64,000 nt of DNA from JBFLYH01 sp964630235 (GTDB lineage Bacteria > Oederibacteriota > JAAXVQ01 > JAUVAV01). Below the pieces are notes generated by a model, which ran no database searches, was not told the origin of the DNA, and was given only the letters and a program-made list of their open reading frames with translations. Position numbers and translations under genes: made by a program. This document shows positions 34,501-42,121 of this stretch, piece by piece. The DNA lies in assembly GCA_964630235.1 (NCBI GenBank), contig CAZVUO010000003.1, positions 62,001-126,000 of the forward strand, given 5' to 3'. Numbering within the stretch: position 1 is the stretch's first letter; every line of letters begins with the position of its first letter.

Positions 34501-35139
34501 TTATTTTTCATCCGATCGGCCGGGTAGCAGCGCCCGCTCCAGCGCCGGGTCGCCGCCAAAGCGCCGGGCCAGCTCGAAACGCATGGCGTCGGGATCGTCC
34601 CGGATGGACAGGGCCAGCTCGCCGTCGCTGACCGGCCTGCTGGTCGGGTCCAGGGTGCGGAACAGGTTCCAGTCCTTGACCGCCGGGCCCAGCCAGTTTA
34701 CATCCAAGTCGCCGAGATAATAGATCCTGCCCGCCTGGGCCAGACGGAAAACCGTGTCCCCGCCAAGGAACACGTATTGCATCTCGCCGGTCTCCTGGCC
34801 TGGCTGGCAGATGATCCGTTCCAATACCCACTGCCCGGGTTCCAACTCCAGGACCACCAGGCCGCTCTCGTCCAGGCGGTAGGTCGTGGGGATTTTTGGC
34901 CCCTCCCCGCCCGGACCGTAAAAGAAGGCATGGCTGGGTTCCACCCGCTCCGTTTGTTTAAAACGGAGTTCCGTTTGCGCGGTGCGGATTTGCTGGTTGT
35001 AGAGGACCGAGACGCGCCCCACGACCAGCGCTTTGGTCCAGCTCGACGGCAGGCTGGCCAGGGGGCCGCGCGTGGCGCAGCCAGCGGTTATCAGTACAGC
35101 TACCAGCACGATCCCCGGCGCCAGCCTCTGGCGCGGCAT
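34501..35139 (-). CDS. Putative lipoprotein of unknown function
   Basis: 212 residues; signal peptide with lipobox LITAGC (Cys21). The mature part resembles no family I can name with certainty. Features are a basic and Gln-rich stretch near 45-65, a predicted beta-rich middle (VVLELEPGQWVLERIICQPG, then YYLGDLDVNWLGP) and a short C-terminal helix. The alternation of GDT/GRIYYLG motifs hints at DUF-type lipoproteins that report cell-surface constants. The ATG follows directly after the TAA of the upstream beta-helix gene, so the two are translationally coupled and probably work together. Confidence 0.75.
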   Translation of the reverse strand: MPRQRLAPGIVLVAVLITAGCATRGPLASLPSSWTKALVVGRVSVLYNQQIRTAQTELRFKQTERVEPSHAFFYGPGGEGPKIPTTYRLDESGLVVLELEPGQWVLERIICQPGQETGEMQYVFLGGDTVFRLAQAGRIYYLGDLDVNWLGPAVKDWNLFRTLDPTSRPVSDGELALSIRDDPDAMRFELARRFGGDPALERALLPGRSDEK

Positions 35140-37014
35140 TTATTTCACCACCGCGACCTTGAGCGTGGCCTTGTCCCGGCCGTCCACGCTGATGCGCGCC
35201 ACGTAGACGCCAGGAGCAGTATCCCGGCAGTCCCAGACCAGGGTCTGCGTGCCGCTTTCCAGACTGGCGGATACCTGTCCCACCCTTTCGCCGCTCAAAT
35301 TGTAGAGTTTGATCCGCACGACCGCCGCCTGGTCCAATTGCACGGCAAAAGCGATCTGGTTCTTCCCGGGGTTGGGATAGGCCAGGGCCACTTTACCGCC
35401 GAGGTCCAGGCCGGCCAGGGCCGAGGTGGGCGTGGCGGTCACTGTAGGCGTGATGGTGGAGGTGGGGCTGATCGTGGCCGTGAGGGTAATGGTCGGAGTC
35501 GCGGTCTGTGTAAAAGTGACAGTGACGGTCGGGGTCACGGTCACCGTGGGGGTAATGGTCGAGGTGGGCGAAATGGTCGGCGTGGGCGTGGGCGGCTGTA
35601 CCAGCACCTTTGCCGACAGTTGAGAGGTATTGTTCTGGCTGTCCGTGGCCGTGGCGCAGATATATTGCCCCAACACCACCGGCACCGATGCGATCTGCCA
35701 GATCCCAGCGCCACTGGCGGTCGCGGTCCCCAGGTACTGGACCGTTCCATCGTTCACACCGCCGCCCGCAGCCAGAAAGAGCTCTATATATTCCCCAGGG
35801 TCCGCAGTCCCGGCGATCGGCCCGCCTGGATTCGCCAAAGTGATGGACGGCGGAAGCTGGCCACCATTGGAGCCATTGGTCAAGCCTATTGGCAGCATTG
35901 CCGAAGCCACGATGGTATTGCCATAAATGCTGTTGTTTATGGAGGAGGAACCATCGATATTGACCCCATATCTGGAAAGGTTGGCGAACAGATTGCCATT
36001 GCCGCCCGGAAGGCCGATGAAATTCCCCGAAGCGCCGGAGCCCAGATAGACTCCCTCGCGGGCCGAACCCGAGAATCCACTGCCATTCGGGTACATGCCG
36101 ACCACGTTGCCCACGGCCGTATTGCCCCGAGCCGAGGCTTGGATGAAATACAAGCGGCGGGCGAAATAATTCCTCTCATAGAGACTATAACCGCCATAAC
36201 CGATCATGTCCGTATTGTTGCCGTTTTGAATGACAATGTCTCCAGCGCGGCTGAAACCAAAATAATTGCCTTGGAACCGGCAATTATTACCATAGGTAGT
36301 GAACCCCTGCAGAATGTTCCCGGCGATCACGTTGCCCTCGCCGGCGCCCAATCCTCCGATGATATTATTATCGCCCCCGACATAAAGGCCATACATGCTG
36401 TTGGGCGAAGCGGCCGTCCCGGCCGAATTCAAACCCATGATATTGCCTGCCACCCAATTGCGCTGGCCGGTCAAATTCAATCCATGCTGGTAATTCCTGG
36501 AAAAGACGTTGCCCGCGCCCGCAGCGCTGCCGCCGATGATATTCATGTGGCCAGTGACCGTCGCGCCCATGGTATTGCCGCGGCCCGCGGCATCGGCCCA
36601 GTCCGTGCCCAGGCGGCAACTGGCAATGGTATTGCCTGAGCTTGACACCAAGAGACCCGTGGCGCCGCTGACAATGGCCATATCCCGGACCATGCTGCCG
36701 CCCGAGCTCCCGGTAAGGCTCAAGACCGTGATATTCAACAATCCGGTCGAACCTACCGTAACTCCCCCGCCTTCGATAATGATCTGGTCCGTGACGTTGA
36801 TCGAGGAAAACACCGTTATGGAGTTCGACACGGAAAAAGCGATCGTTTCCCTCCCTGGGATGGCGTTGGTGCTTTCGACGGCTTCGCGGAACGTGCCCGG
36901 ACCGGAATCTTCGAAGCTGGTCACCATGACCATGGCGCCCGAAGCGGCCGAAGCCCAGGCGAGCAATGAAAAGCCCACAGCGAACAGTCCTTGCCAGCGA
37001 TGCATCTTTTGCAT
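35140..37014 (-). CDS. Secreted right-handed beta-helix protein with Thr/Pro linker and C-terminal sorting-like domain
   Basis: 624 residues; signal peptide 1-26 ending in ASG-AM. Residues about 30-430 show the Asn/Gly turn periodicity of a parallel beta-helix (NVIAGNILQGFTTYGNNCRF, NYFGFSRAGDIVIQNGNN), as in pectate-lyase-like or surface adhesion proteins. A Big/fibronectin-like part precedes a Thr/Pro/Ser/Val linker of about 60 residues (35425-35600). The last ~75 residues (VALAYPNPGKNQIAFAVQ, VVRIKLYNLSGERV, GVYVARISVDG) match the FlgD-like/T9SS-type C-terminal domain. No catalytic residues were identified. It is the first gene of a two-gene operon with the lipoprotein; GGGAGGGG ribosome site. 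Confidence 0.8.
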   Translation of the reverse strand: MQKMHRWQGLFAVGFSLLAWASAASGAMVMVTSFEDSGPGTFREAVESTNAIPGRETIAFSVSNSITVFSSINVTDQIIIEGGGVTVGSTGLLNITVLSLTGSSGGSMVRDMAIVSGATGLLVSSSGNTIASCRLGTDWADAAGRGNTMGATVTGHMNIIGGSAAGAGNVFSRNYQHGLNLTGQRNWVAGNIMGLNSAGTAASPNSMYGLYVGGDNNIIGGLGAGEGNVIAGNILQGFTTYGNNCRFQGNYFGFSRAGDIVIQNGNNTDMIGYGGYSLYERNYFARRLYFIQASARGNTAVGNVVGMYPNGSGFSGSAREGVYLGSGASGNFIGLPGGNGNLFANLSRYGVNIDGSSSINNSIYGNTIVASAMLPIGLTNGSNGGQLPPSITLANPGGPIAGTADPGEYIELFLAAGGGVNDGTVQYLGTATASGAGIWQIASVPVVLGQYICATATDSQNNTSQLSAKVLVQPPTPTPTISPTSTITPTVTVTPTVTVTFTQTATPTITLTATISPTSTITPTVTATPTSALAGLDLGGKVALAYPNPGKNQIAFAVQLDQAAVVRIKLYNLSGERVGQVSASLESGTQTLVWDCRDTAPGVYVARISVDGRDKATLKVAVVK

Positions 37015-37150
37015 GGTTCCCCTCCCGAGAAGTATCTTGACCCGGCCATCTTAGCATATCCTTGTGGCGCGGCAAGGGTTTTCGCGCCTTAACCATCTCC
37101 TAACCATTCGCGGATTGACTTCTGCCCCGATTATGGTAAGGTACAGGCTA

Positions 37151-37170
37151 TTATGAACATACGTTCATAA
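37151..37170 (+). promoter_or_regulatory. Palindromic operator before the arsenic operon
   Basis: TTATGAAC-ATAC-GTTCATAA is a perfect 8-bp inverted repeat with a 4-bp spacer, ending 14 bp before the DUF134 start codon. The position would let a dimeric repressor block transcription or ribosome access. The DUF134 protein itself is the obvious candidate. Confidence 0.7.
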
Positions 37171-37184
37171 TATTGGTGAGGCCC

Positions 37185-37511
37185 ATGAGACCCAAAAAAA
37201 TCCGTTGGGTGAAATGCCTGCCGACCGAACGGTGCTTTCGCCCGGCCGGGCGGCGTCCGGCAAAACTTGCCGGGGTCACCTTGTCCCTGGATGAATTTGA
37301 ATCGGTCCGACTGACCCACTGGGAACGTCAACCCCAAAGCGTTTCGGCCACGCGCATGCATGTTTCCCGGCCCACCTTTTCGCGCATCCTTGCCTCCGCG
37401 CACCGTAAACTCGCCGACGCCCTGGTAAACATCAGGGCCATCAAGATCGAGGGCGGCTGCTGCCGAATCGCTGGTTCAGGCCGCCCGCACAGACCCAGGA
37501 GCGGCTCATGA
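37185..37511 (+). CDS. DUF134-family HTH regulator
   Basis: 108 residues from ATG 37185, just after TGAGG. The protein matches DUF134: MRPKKIRWVKCLPTERCFRP with its paired cysteines, LDEFESVRL, a sigma-4-like helix-turn-helix MHVSRPTFSRILASAHRKLA and a terminal GGCCRI. Family members are small DNA-binding proteins, some next to metal-related genes. Here it overlaps acr3 by four bases (ATGA), so an arsenite- or metal-responsive autorepressor using its cysteines is a good inference but not proven; classical ArsR is absent. Confidence 0.85.
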   Translation: MRPKKIRWVKCLPTERCFRPAGRRPAKLAGVTLSLDEFESVRLTHWERQPQSVSATRMHVSRPTFSRILASAHRKLADALVNIRAIKIEGGCCRIAGSGRPHRPRSGS

Positions 37512-38557
37512 CAGGTTTTCCCGGCAAAAACCTTTCTTTCGTGGATCGCTGGCTGACCGTGTGGATCTTCGCCACCATGGCGGCAGGAGTGGCGTGGGGT
37601 TACCTTTTTCCAGCGACCGAGGCTTTCTGGAGCCGGTTCCAGGTCGGCACGACGAACCTCCCCATCGCCTTGGGGCTGATCCTGATGATGTATCCGCCCC
37701 TGGCCAAGGTGAAATATGAGGAGATCGGGGGCATATTCCGTTCGCCGAAGTTGTTGGGTTTTTCGCTTCTGCAGAATTGGGTGATCGGGCCGGTGGTCAT
37801 GTTCGGGCTGGCCGTGCTGCTGCTACGGGACCGCCCGGATTATATGATGGGGGTCATCTTGGTGGGCCTGGCCCGCTGCATCGCCATGGTGATCGTCTGG
37901 AACGAACTGGCCGGTGGCGACCGGGAGCTGGCCGCCGGCCTCGTCGCCTTCAACGCCATTTTTCAAGTATTGCTGTACGCAGTTTACATCTTTCTGTTCC
38001 TGACGCTCGGCCTGAAATGGCTGAACTTGGCCAACGGATTCGAAGCCAGCATTTCGATGTGGGAATCCGCCAAAACGGTGTTTATTTATTTGGGAATACC
38101 TTTCGTTGCCGGGGTCGTCACTCGGGCCGGTCTTTTACGCTTGAAAGGCAAAATATGGTTTGAAACCCGCTTCCTTCCGGCCATAAGCCCCCTGACCCTG
38201 GCAGCCTTGCTGTTCACCATTTTCGTCATGTTCTCCCTCAAGGGGGAGTACATCATCCGCCTTCCCCTGGACGTGTTGCGCGTTGCCCTGCCGTTGGTGA
38301 TCTATTTCATCCTGATGTGGTTCGCCACTTTCCTGGTCGCGCGGCGCATGCGCGCCAGCTACCCCCAAACCGCGGCCGTCTCGTTCACCGCCGCGAGCAA
38401 CGACTTCGAACTGGCCATCGCCGTGGCCGTGGCCATCTTCGGCATCCAATCAGGCCAGGCTTTCGCGACGGTCATCGGCCCCCTGGTGGAGGTGCCGGTG
38501 CTGGTCCTGTTGGTTCGTGTTTCCACATTTCTCAAGCAGAGGTGGTATCATGGATAA
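37508..38557 (+). CDS. acr3: ACR3-family arsenite efflux permease
   Basis: 349-residue inner-membrane protein with about ten helices. ACR3 signatures are VDRWLTVWIFATMAAGVAWG at the start, GLILMMYPPLAKVKYEEI, the catalytic-cysteine helix GLARCIAMVIVWNELAGGD and FTAASNDFELAIAVAVAIFG. It expels As(III), and in some members Sb(III), using the membrane potential. The upstream regulator and downstream reductase overlap it by 4 and 8 bases, forming a tight three-gene ars operon. Confidence 0.96.
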   Translation: MTGFPGKNLSFVDRWLTVWIFATMAAGVAWGYLFPATEAFWSRFQVGTTNLPIALGLILMMYPPLAKVKYEEIGGIFRSPKLLGFSLLQNWVIGPVVMFGLAVLLLRDRPDYMMGVILVGLARCIAMVIVWNELAGGDRELAAGLVAFNAIFQVLLYAVYIFLFLTLGLKWLNLANGFEASISMWESAKTVFIYLGIPFVAGVVTRAGLLRLKGKIWFETRFLPAISPLTLAALLFTIFVMFSLKGEYIIRLPLDVLRVALPLVIYFILMWFATFLVARRMRASYPQTAAVSFTAASNDFELAIAVAVAIFGIQSGQAFATVIGPLVEVPVLVLLVRVSTFLKQRWYHG

Positions 38558-38981
38558 ATTGAAGGTCCTGTTCGTCTGCGTTCACAATTCGGCCCGCAGC
38601 CAGATGGCCGAGGCCTGGCTCAAGCAATTAGGCGGGGACCGTTTCGAGGTGGAAAGCGCGGGCCTGGAGCCGGGCGTGCTCAACCCCCTGGTGGTCGAGG
38701 CCATGCGGGAGGCCGGCATTGATATTTCCAACAACCAGACCAAAAGCGTCTTCGACTTTTTCACGCAAGGCCGGCGGTACCATTATGTCGTGACCGTTTG
38801 CGACGAATCCCAGTCCGAACGCTGTCCCATCTTCCCGGGGGCGGTCCAGTTCCTGCATTGGAGCTTCCCGGACCCTTCCCGGTTCACCGGCAGCCACGAG
38901 GAGCGCCTGCGGCAGACCCTGGAGGTCAGGGACCAGATCATGGCCAAGATCGAAGCGTGGCTGGAAAAATTCCGGGATTAA
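38550..38981 (+). CDS. arsC: Arsenate reductase, LMW-phosphatase (thioredoxin) type
   Basis: 143 residues from ATG 38550, inside the last codons of acr3. The P-loop CVHNSARS carries Cys10 and Arg16; the redox pair Cys84 and Cys92 lies in VCDESQSERCP, as needed for the triple-cysteine relay of the thioredoxin-coupled S. aureus-type ArsC. It reduces arsenate to the arsenite that Acr3 exports. The last base of its stop codon is the first base of the next start (TAATG). Confidence 0.95.
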   Translation: MDKLKVLFVCVHNSARSQMAEAWLKQLGGDRFEVESAGLEPGVLNPLVVEAMREAGIDISNNQTKSVFDFFTQGRRYHYVVTVCDESQSERCPIFPGAVQFLHWSFPDPSRFTGSHEERLRQTLEVRDQIMAKIEAWLEKFRD

Positions 38982-39931
38982 TGGACCCGCATCTGGTTCG
39001 GGCCGTGGAGAGGGCCTTATCCCGCCGCCAGCGCCTTCTGGATAGTACCAACGCCCTACGCCTGATCAACGGCCAGGGCGACGGCCTGCCGGGTATCACC
39101 CTGGACCGATTCCACCGGCACTTCCTCATCCAGACCTACAGCAGCCGCCCGGCCATTGACCCTGACCTTCTGGCCGCATATGTCACCGCGCATTTTCCGG
39201 CTGACTTCATCATCCTCAAGGACCGTACCTTGCAGGCCGGCCAATGCGCCCAGCACGCCCGGGTGCTGTTCGCCGAAACCGGTTCTACCACCGAAGTGAC
39301 GGAACACGGCCTGCGCTTTTTGGTGGACCTGCACGACGCGGTCAATCCCGGCTTGTTCCTGGACATGCGCGCCAACCGCCTGCGCCTGGCCCAGATGGCC
39401 AAGGGGCGCAAGGTGCTGAACACCTTCGCCTATACCTGCTCTTTCGGCGCCTATGCCTATCAGCACGGCGCGAGCGCGGTGGTCAATGTGGATATCAGCC
39501 GGAAATATCTGGATTGGGGAAAAAAGAATTACGCGCTAAACGGATTGCCGGTCAAAGAAGAGGAATTCGTGACCGCTGAAAGCGCCGGCTATCTTCGGGG
39601 CGCGGCCAAGTGGCGCAATCCTTTCGACCTGATCATCCTCGATCCGCCCTCTTTCTCCCGGCACCAGGGGCGGACGTTCACCGTTAAAACCCAACTGCCC
39701 AGGCTGATCTCGGCCAGCCTGCGGGTCCTCAATCCCGGCGGAACGCTTTTCGTTTCGGCCAATCATTCGGAGATCAGCCCGGCGCACCTGGAACGCTGGC
39801 TGAGGCAGGCGGCCCTTTCTACGGGCAGGGACCTCGAACGGACCGAACCGCTGGGACAAGGCCGGGATTTTCCAGGGTCCGGGACCATGAAAGCCAGCCA
39901 CTTGGCGGCCGTGATGAGCGATTGGGTTTGA
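38981..39931 (+). CDS. Class I rRNA (cytosine-C5) methyltransferase, RlmI/RlmK-like
   Basis: 316 residues from ATG 38981, sharing one base with the arsC stop. An N-terminal domain (DGLPGITLDRFHRHFLIQTY, 34-53) precedes the SAM-binding Rossmann fold: KVLNTFAYTCSFGAYAYQHG, VVNVDISRKYLDWGKKN and the catalytic LDPPSFSRH. These match the RlmI/YccW group that methylates 23S rRNA; the PUA domain seems reduced or missing. Its inclusion in an arsenic operon looks incidental but the coupling means it follows ars expression. Confidence 0.88.
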   Translation: MDPHLVRAVERALSRRQRLLDSTNALRLINGQGDGLPGITLDRFHRHFLIQTYSSRPAIDPDLLAAYVTAHFPADFIILKDRTLQAGQCAQHARVLFAETGSTTEVTEHGLRFLVDLHDAVNPGLFLDMRANRLRLAQMAKGRKVLNTFAYTCSFGAYAYQHGASAVVNVDISRKYLDWGKKNYALNGLPVKEEEFVTAESAGYLRGAAKWRNPFDLIILDPPSFSRHQGRTFTVKTQLPRLISASLRVLNPGGTLFVSANHSEISPAHLERWLRQAALSTGRDLERTEPLGQGRDFPGSGTMKASHLAAVMSDWV

Positions 39932-39941
39932 TCCGACAGGC

Positions 39942-40742
39942 TTATTTCACCCGCACAAATCCCTTGTCCACGATCTTCTGCCCTTCCGAGGACAGCATGA
40001 ATTTCATGAATTTTTTAACGTCGCCCCGCGGCTGGCCTTTGACCACGAGATAGAGCGGGCGGCACAGGGGGTAATTTCCGCTGCGGACGTTTTTTTTCGA
40101 CGGGAGAAAACCCCCTATGGAAAGCACTTTGGTCCCCGCCGGTTTCAGCGCCAGCGAATCAAAAGTGATCACACGGGGATCTTGGCTGGCGAGCAGGAGG
40201 TGTTCGCGGGGGATCGCCGTCCGTTCCACCGCCTCGAATCCGCCGCCCATGACGCGCTTGATGAATTCCTGGTTCAGGGTGCGGCCCGAGGTGCCGTCCA
40301 CCACCGCCCGGATTGGCAGGTCAGGGCCGGCGACTTCCCGCCAATTCCCGACCGCCCCGGAAAAGACGCCCCGCAGCTGTGCAAGATCCAGGCTGTCCGC
40401 GGTATTTTCATCGTTCACGAAAACCGCGATCGCGTCGTAACCGATGATCTGGTAGGTATAGCCGGGCTTCAATTCGTCCGGTGTCAGGGACCGGGCGACC
40501 CCCGCGATCTGGCATGCACCCTGCTCCAGCGACCGCAGGGCCAGTTCCGTTCCGTTGCTGTAGATGGCCTCGAATTTCACGCCGTATTTTTGATAAAAAG
40601 CTTCACCGGCCTCCAGCATGATGTATTCGCCCATCGGGACCGACCCTTCATATATTAAGTTGGCCGCAGCCACAGGCGTTGCCCCGCCCCACAGAGCGGC
40701 AAGGAGACACCAGCACGGCGCGGCGATCCTCCTGATTCGCAT
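39942..40742 (-). CDS. PstS-like periplasmic phosphate-binding protein
   Basis: 266 residues with a signal peptide cut near VAA-ANL. It is a PstS/PBP-like type II binding protein: LIYEGSVPMGEYIMLEAGEA at the N-terminus, VARSLTPDELKPGYTYQIIG, AIAVFVNDEN and VDGTSGRTLNQEFIKRVMG, which holds the usual anion-binding Ser/Thr/Arg loop. GGAGGGAAA precedes the ATG. No pstCAB genes are adjacent, so it is either an orphan receptor or a phosphate-scavenging or sensing protein. Stop-to-stop spacing with the convergent methyltransferase gene is 10 bp. Confidence 0.85.
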   Translation of the reverse strand: MRIRRIAAPCWCLLAALWGGATPVAAANLIYEGSVPMGEYIMLEAGEAFYQKYGVKFEAIYSNGTELALRSLEQGACQIAGVARSLTPDELKPGYTYQIIGYDAIAVFVNDENTADSLDLAQLRGVFSGAVGNWREVAGPDLPIRAVVDGTSGRTLNQEFIKRVMGGGFEAVERTAIPREHLLLASQDPRVITFDSLALKPAGTKVLSIGGFLPSKKNVRSGNYPLCRPLYLVVKGQPRGDVKKFMKFMLSSEGQKIVDKGFVRVK

Positions 40743-40824
40743 TTTCCCTCCCAGCTATTTGTCCCTGCAAAAGCGGAAAGTGTAACAACCCTCGCGTTTT
40801 CGTGCAATGGCAAAAAACGCGGCC

Positions 40825-41943
40825 TTAATGGTCGAAACGCAGCCGCGCGCCGGTTACTTCAGACAGAAAGCGCGCCTTAAGCAATCCCTCTTCCCATTCC
40901 CCCTTGGCCGTGGAATCCCACACGATCCCGCCGCCAATGCCCATTTCACCCCGTCCGTTCTCGAGCAACAGGGTCCGGATGGGGATACTGAAATAGAGGT
41001 CGCGGTCCGGGGTGATGTAACCGATGGCGCCGGTGTAGAGCTTCCTGTCTTCACGCTCCAGCTCCCGGATGATCTGCATGGCCCTGATCTTCGGCGCGCC
41101 GGTCACCGACCCCGAGGGAAAAGTCGCGGAGAACAAGGCATGTAACCCAAGGCCCAACGGAACGCGGCCAGTCACTGTGGAGGTCATCTGGAACAGCGTA
41201 CGGTAGGGCGTGACCGTGAAAAGCCTGGGCGCGCGGATGCGTGTCCCCACCCGCCCTAGGTCATTGCGCAGCAGGTCCGCGATCATGACGTTCTCGGCTC
41301 GGTTCTTTTCGTCCAGTTGAAAGCGCCTGCGCGCTTTCTGGTCAGCCAACCGGTTCTTCCCCCTCGGCCAGGTGCCTTTCATGGGTTCCGACAGGATGCG
41401 GCCGCCGCATTTGCGGAGAAAACGTTCCGGCGACAGCGACAGGATCTGGAAGCGGCCGTCGTCCACATAGGACGCATAGGGGACAGGCTGGTATCGGAAG
41501 AGCGCCGCATACAGGGCGCGCGGATCGCCCGAGAACCGGAAGCCCAGTTTTATGCAATAAGTGATCTGATAGACATCGCCCTGGGCGATATAGCGGCGGA
41601 TGGCCTGGATGTCCCGGGCATACCGGGCGTACGGAGTGCCGAACCGAAGGCCGCTGAGTGAGAAGGCGCCGCCGCGCGCGCGCGGGATCGGCCGGCGTTC
41701 GGGCCGGCGGTAAGCGCCCAGCATGGCCAGCGGAAAGGCGCGCGGTCTCGGGTCGAACAGTCGCGGTTCGAAGGCATAGCCGGCTTCGTAGCTGAAAAAT
41801 CCCGCGACGTGATACCCCTCGCGGAGCCATTGTTCGGCGCGCCGGAAGGACGCAGGAAGGTCCTTGGGATCATGGCAAACGAGGGTAGCGTGGGGCTGTG
41901 CGAAACAGAGAGGCTGGCGGTCGAAATGGGTATAAACGAGCAT
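40825..41943 (-). CDS. pabB: Aminodeoxychorismate synthase component I
   Basis: 372 residues from ATG 41943 (a start ten codons earlier is less likely). It belongs to the chorismate-binding family: GDVYQITYCIKLGFRFSGDP, SLSPERFLR, EPMKGTWPRG, AENVMIADLLRNDLGRVG and GSVTGAPKIRAMQII. The PMKGT and QITYC residues favour PabB over anthranilate synthase TrpE. It makes aminodeoxychorismate for folate with a glutaminase PabA, which is not in the window; no PabC domain is fused. Confidence 0.9.
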   Translation of the reverse strand: MLVYTHFDRQPLCFAQPHATLVCHDPKDLPASFRRAEQWLREGYHVAGFFSYEAGYAFEPRLFDPRPRAFPLAMLGAYRRPERRPIPRARGGAFSLSGLRFGTPYARYARDIQAIRRYIAQGDVYQITYCIKLGFRFSGDPRALYAALFRYQPVPYASYVDDGRFQILSLSPERFLRKCGGRILSEPMKGTWPRGKNRLADQKARRRFQLDEKNRAENVMIADLLRNDLGRVGTRIRAPRLFTVTPYRTLFQMTSTVTGRVPLGLGLHALFSATFPSGSVTGAPKIRAMQIIRELEREDRKLYTGAIGYITPDRDLYFSIPIRTLLLENGRGEMGIGGGIVWDSTAKGEWEEGLLKARFLSEVTGARLRFDH

Positions 41944-42029
41944 GGAGCCCCCCGGGCCTTTTCGGGGCGCCACACTTGCATTGCGTAGTCATGCATGGCA
42001 AGCGGCGACATCCCCGTAGCAGGGATTGG

Positions 42030-42053
42030 ATCATCCCCTGCGAAGGGGATGAT
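42030..42053. repeat. Short perfect hairpin between the RND gene and pabB
   Basis: ATCATCCCC-TGCGAA-GGGGATGAT. Just before it, GGCGACATCCCCGTAGCAGG (42004-42023) nearly repeats GGCGACATCCCCGCAGCAGG found at 17827-17846 between treZ and the GH57 gene, so this is probably a dispersed intergenic repeat. Confidence 0.55.
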
Positions 42054-42121
42054 CTTCTCCCAACAGGCCTGGGTGCCGCCGGCCAGGAGGCAGGCGGTTG
42101 AAGGTCATGGCCTGGAATTCG

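Noticed and set aside
35425..35623. Val/Gly-rich plus-strand frame inside the beta-helix gene
   Set aside because: It is the antisense reading of the Thr/Pro linker repeats.
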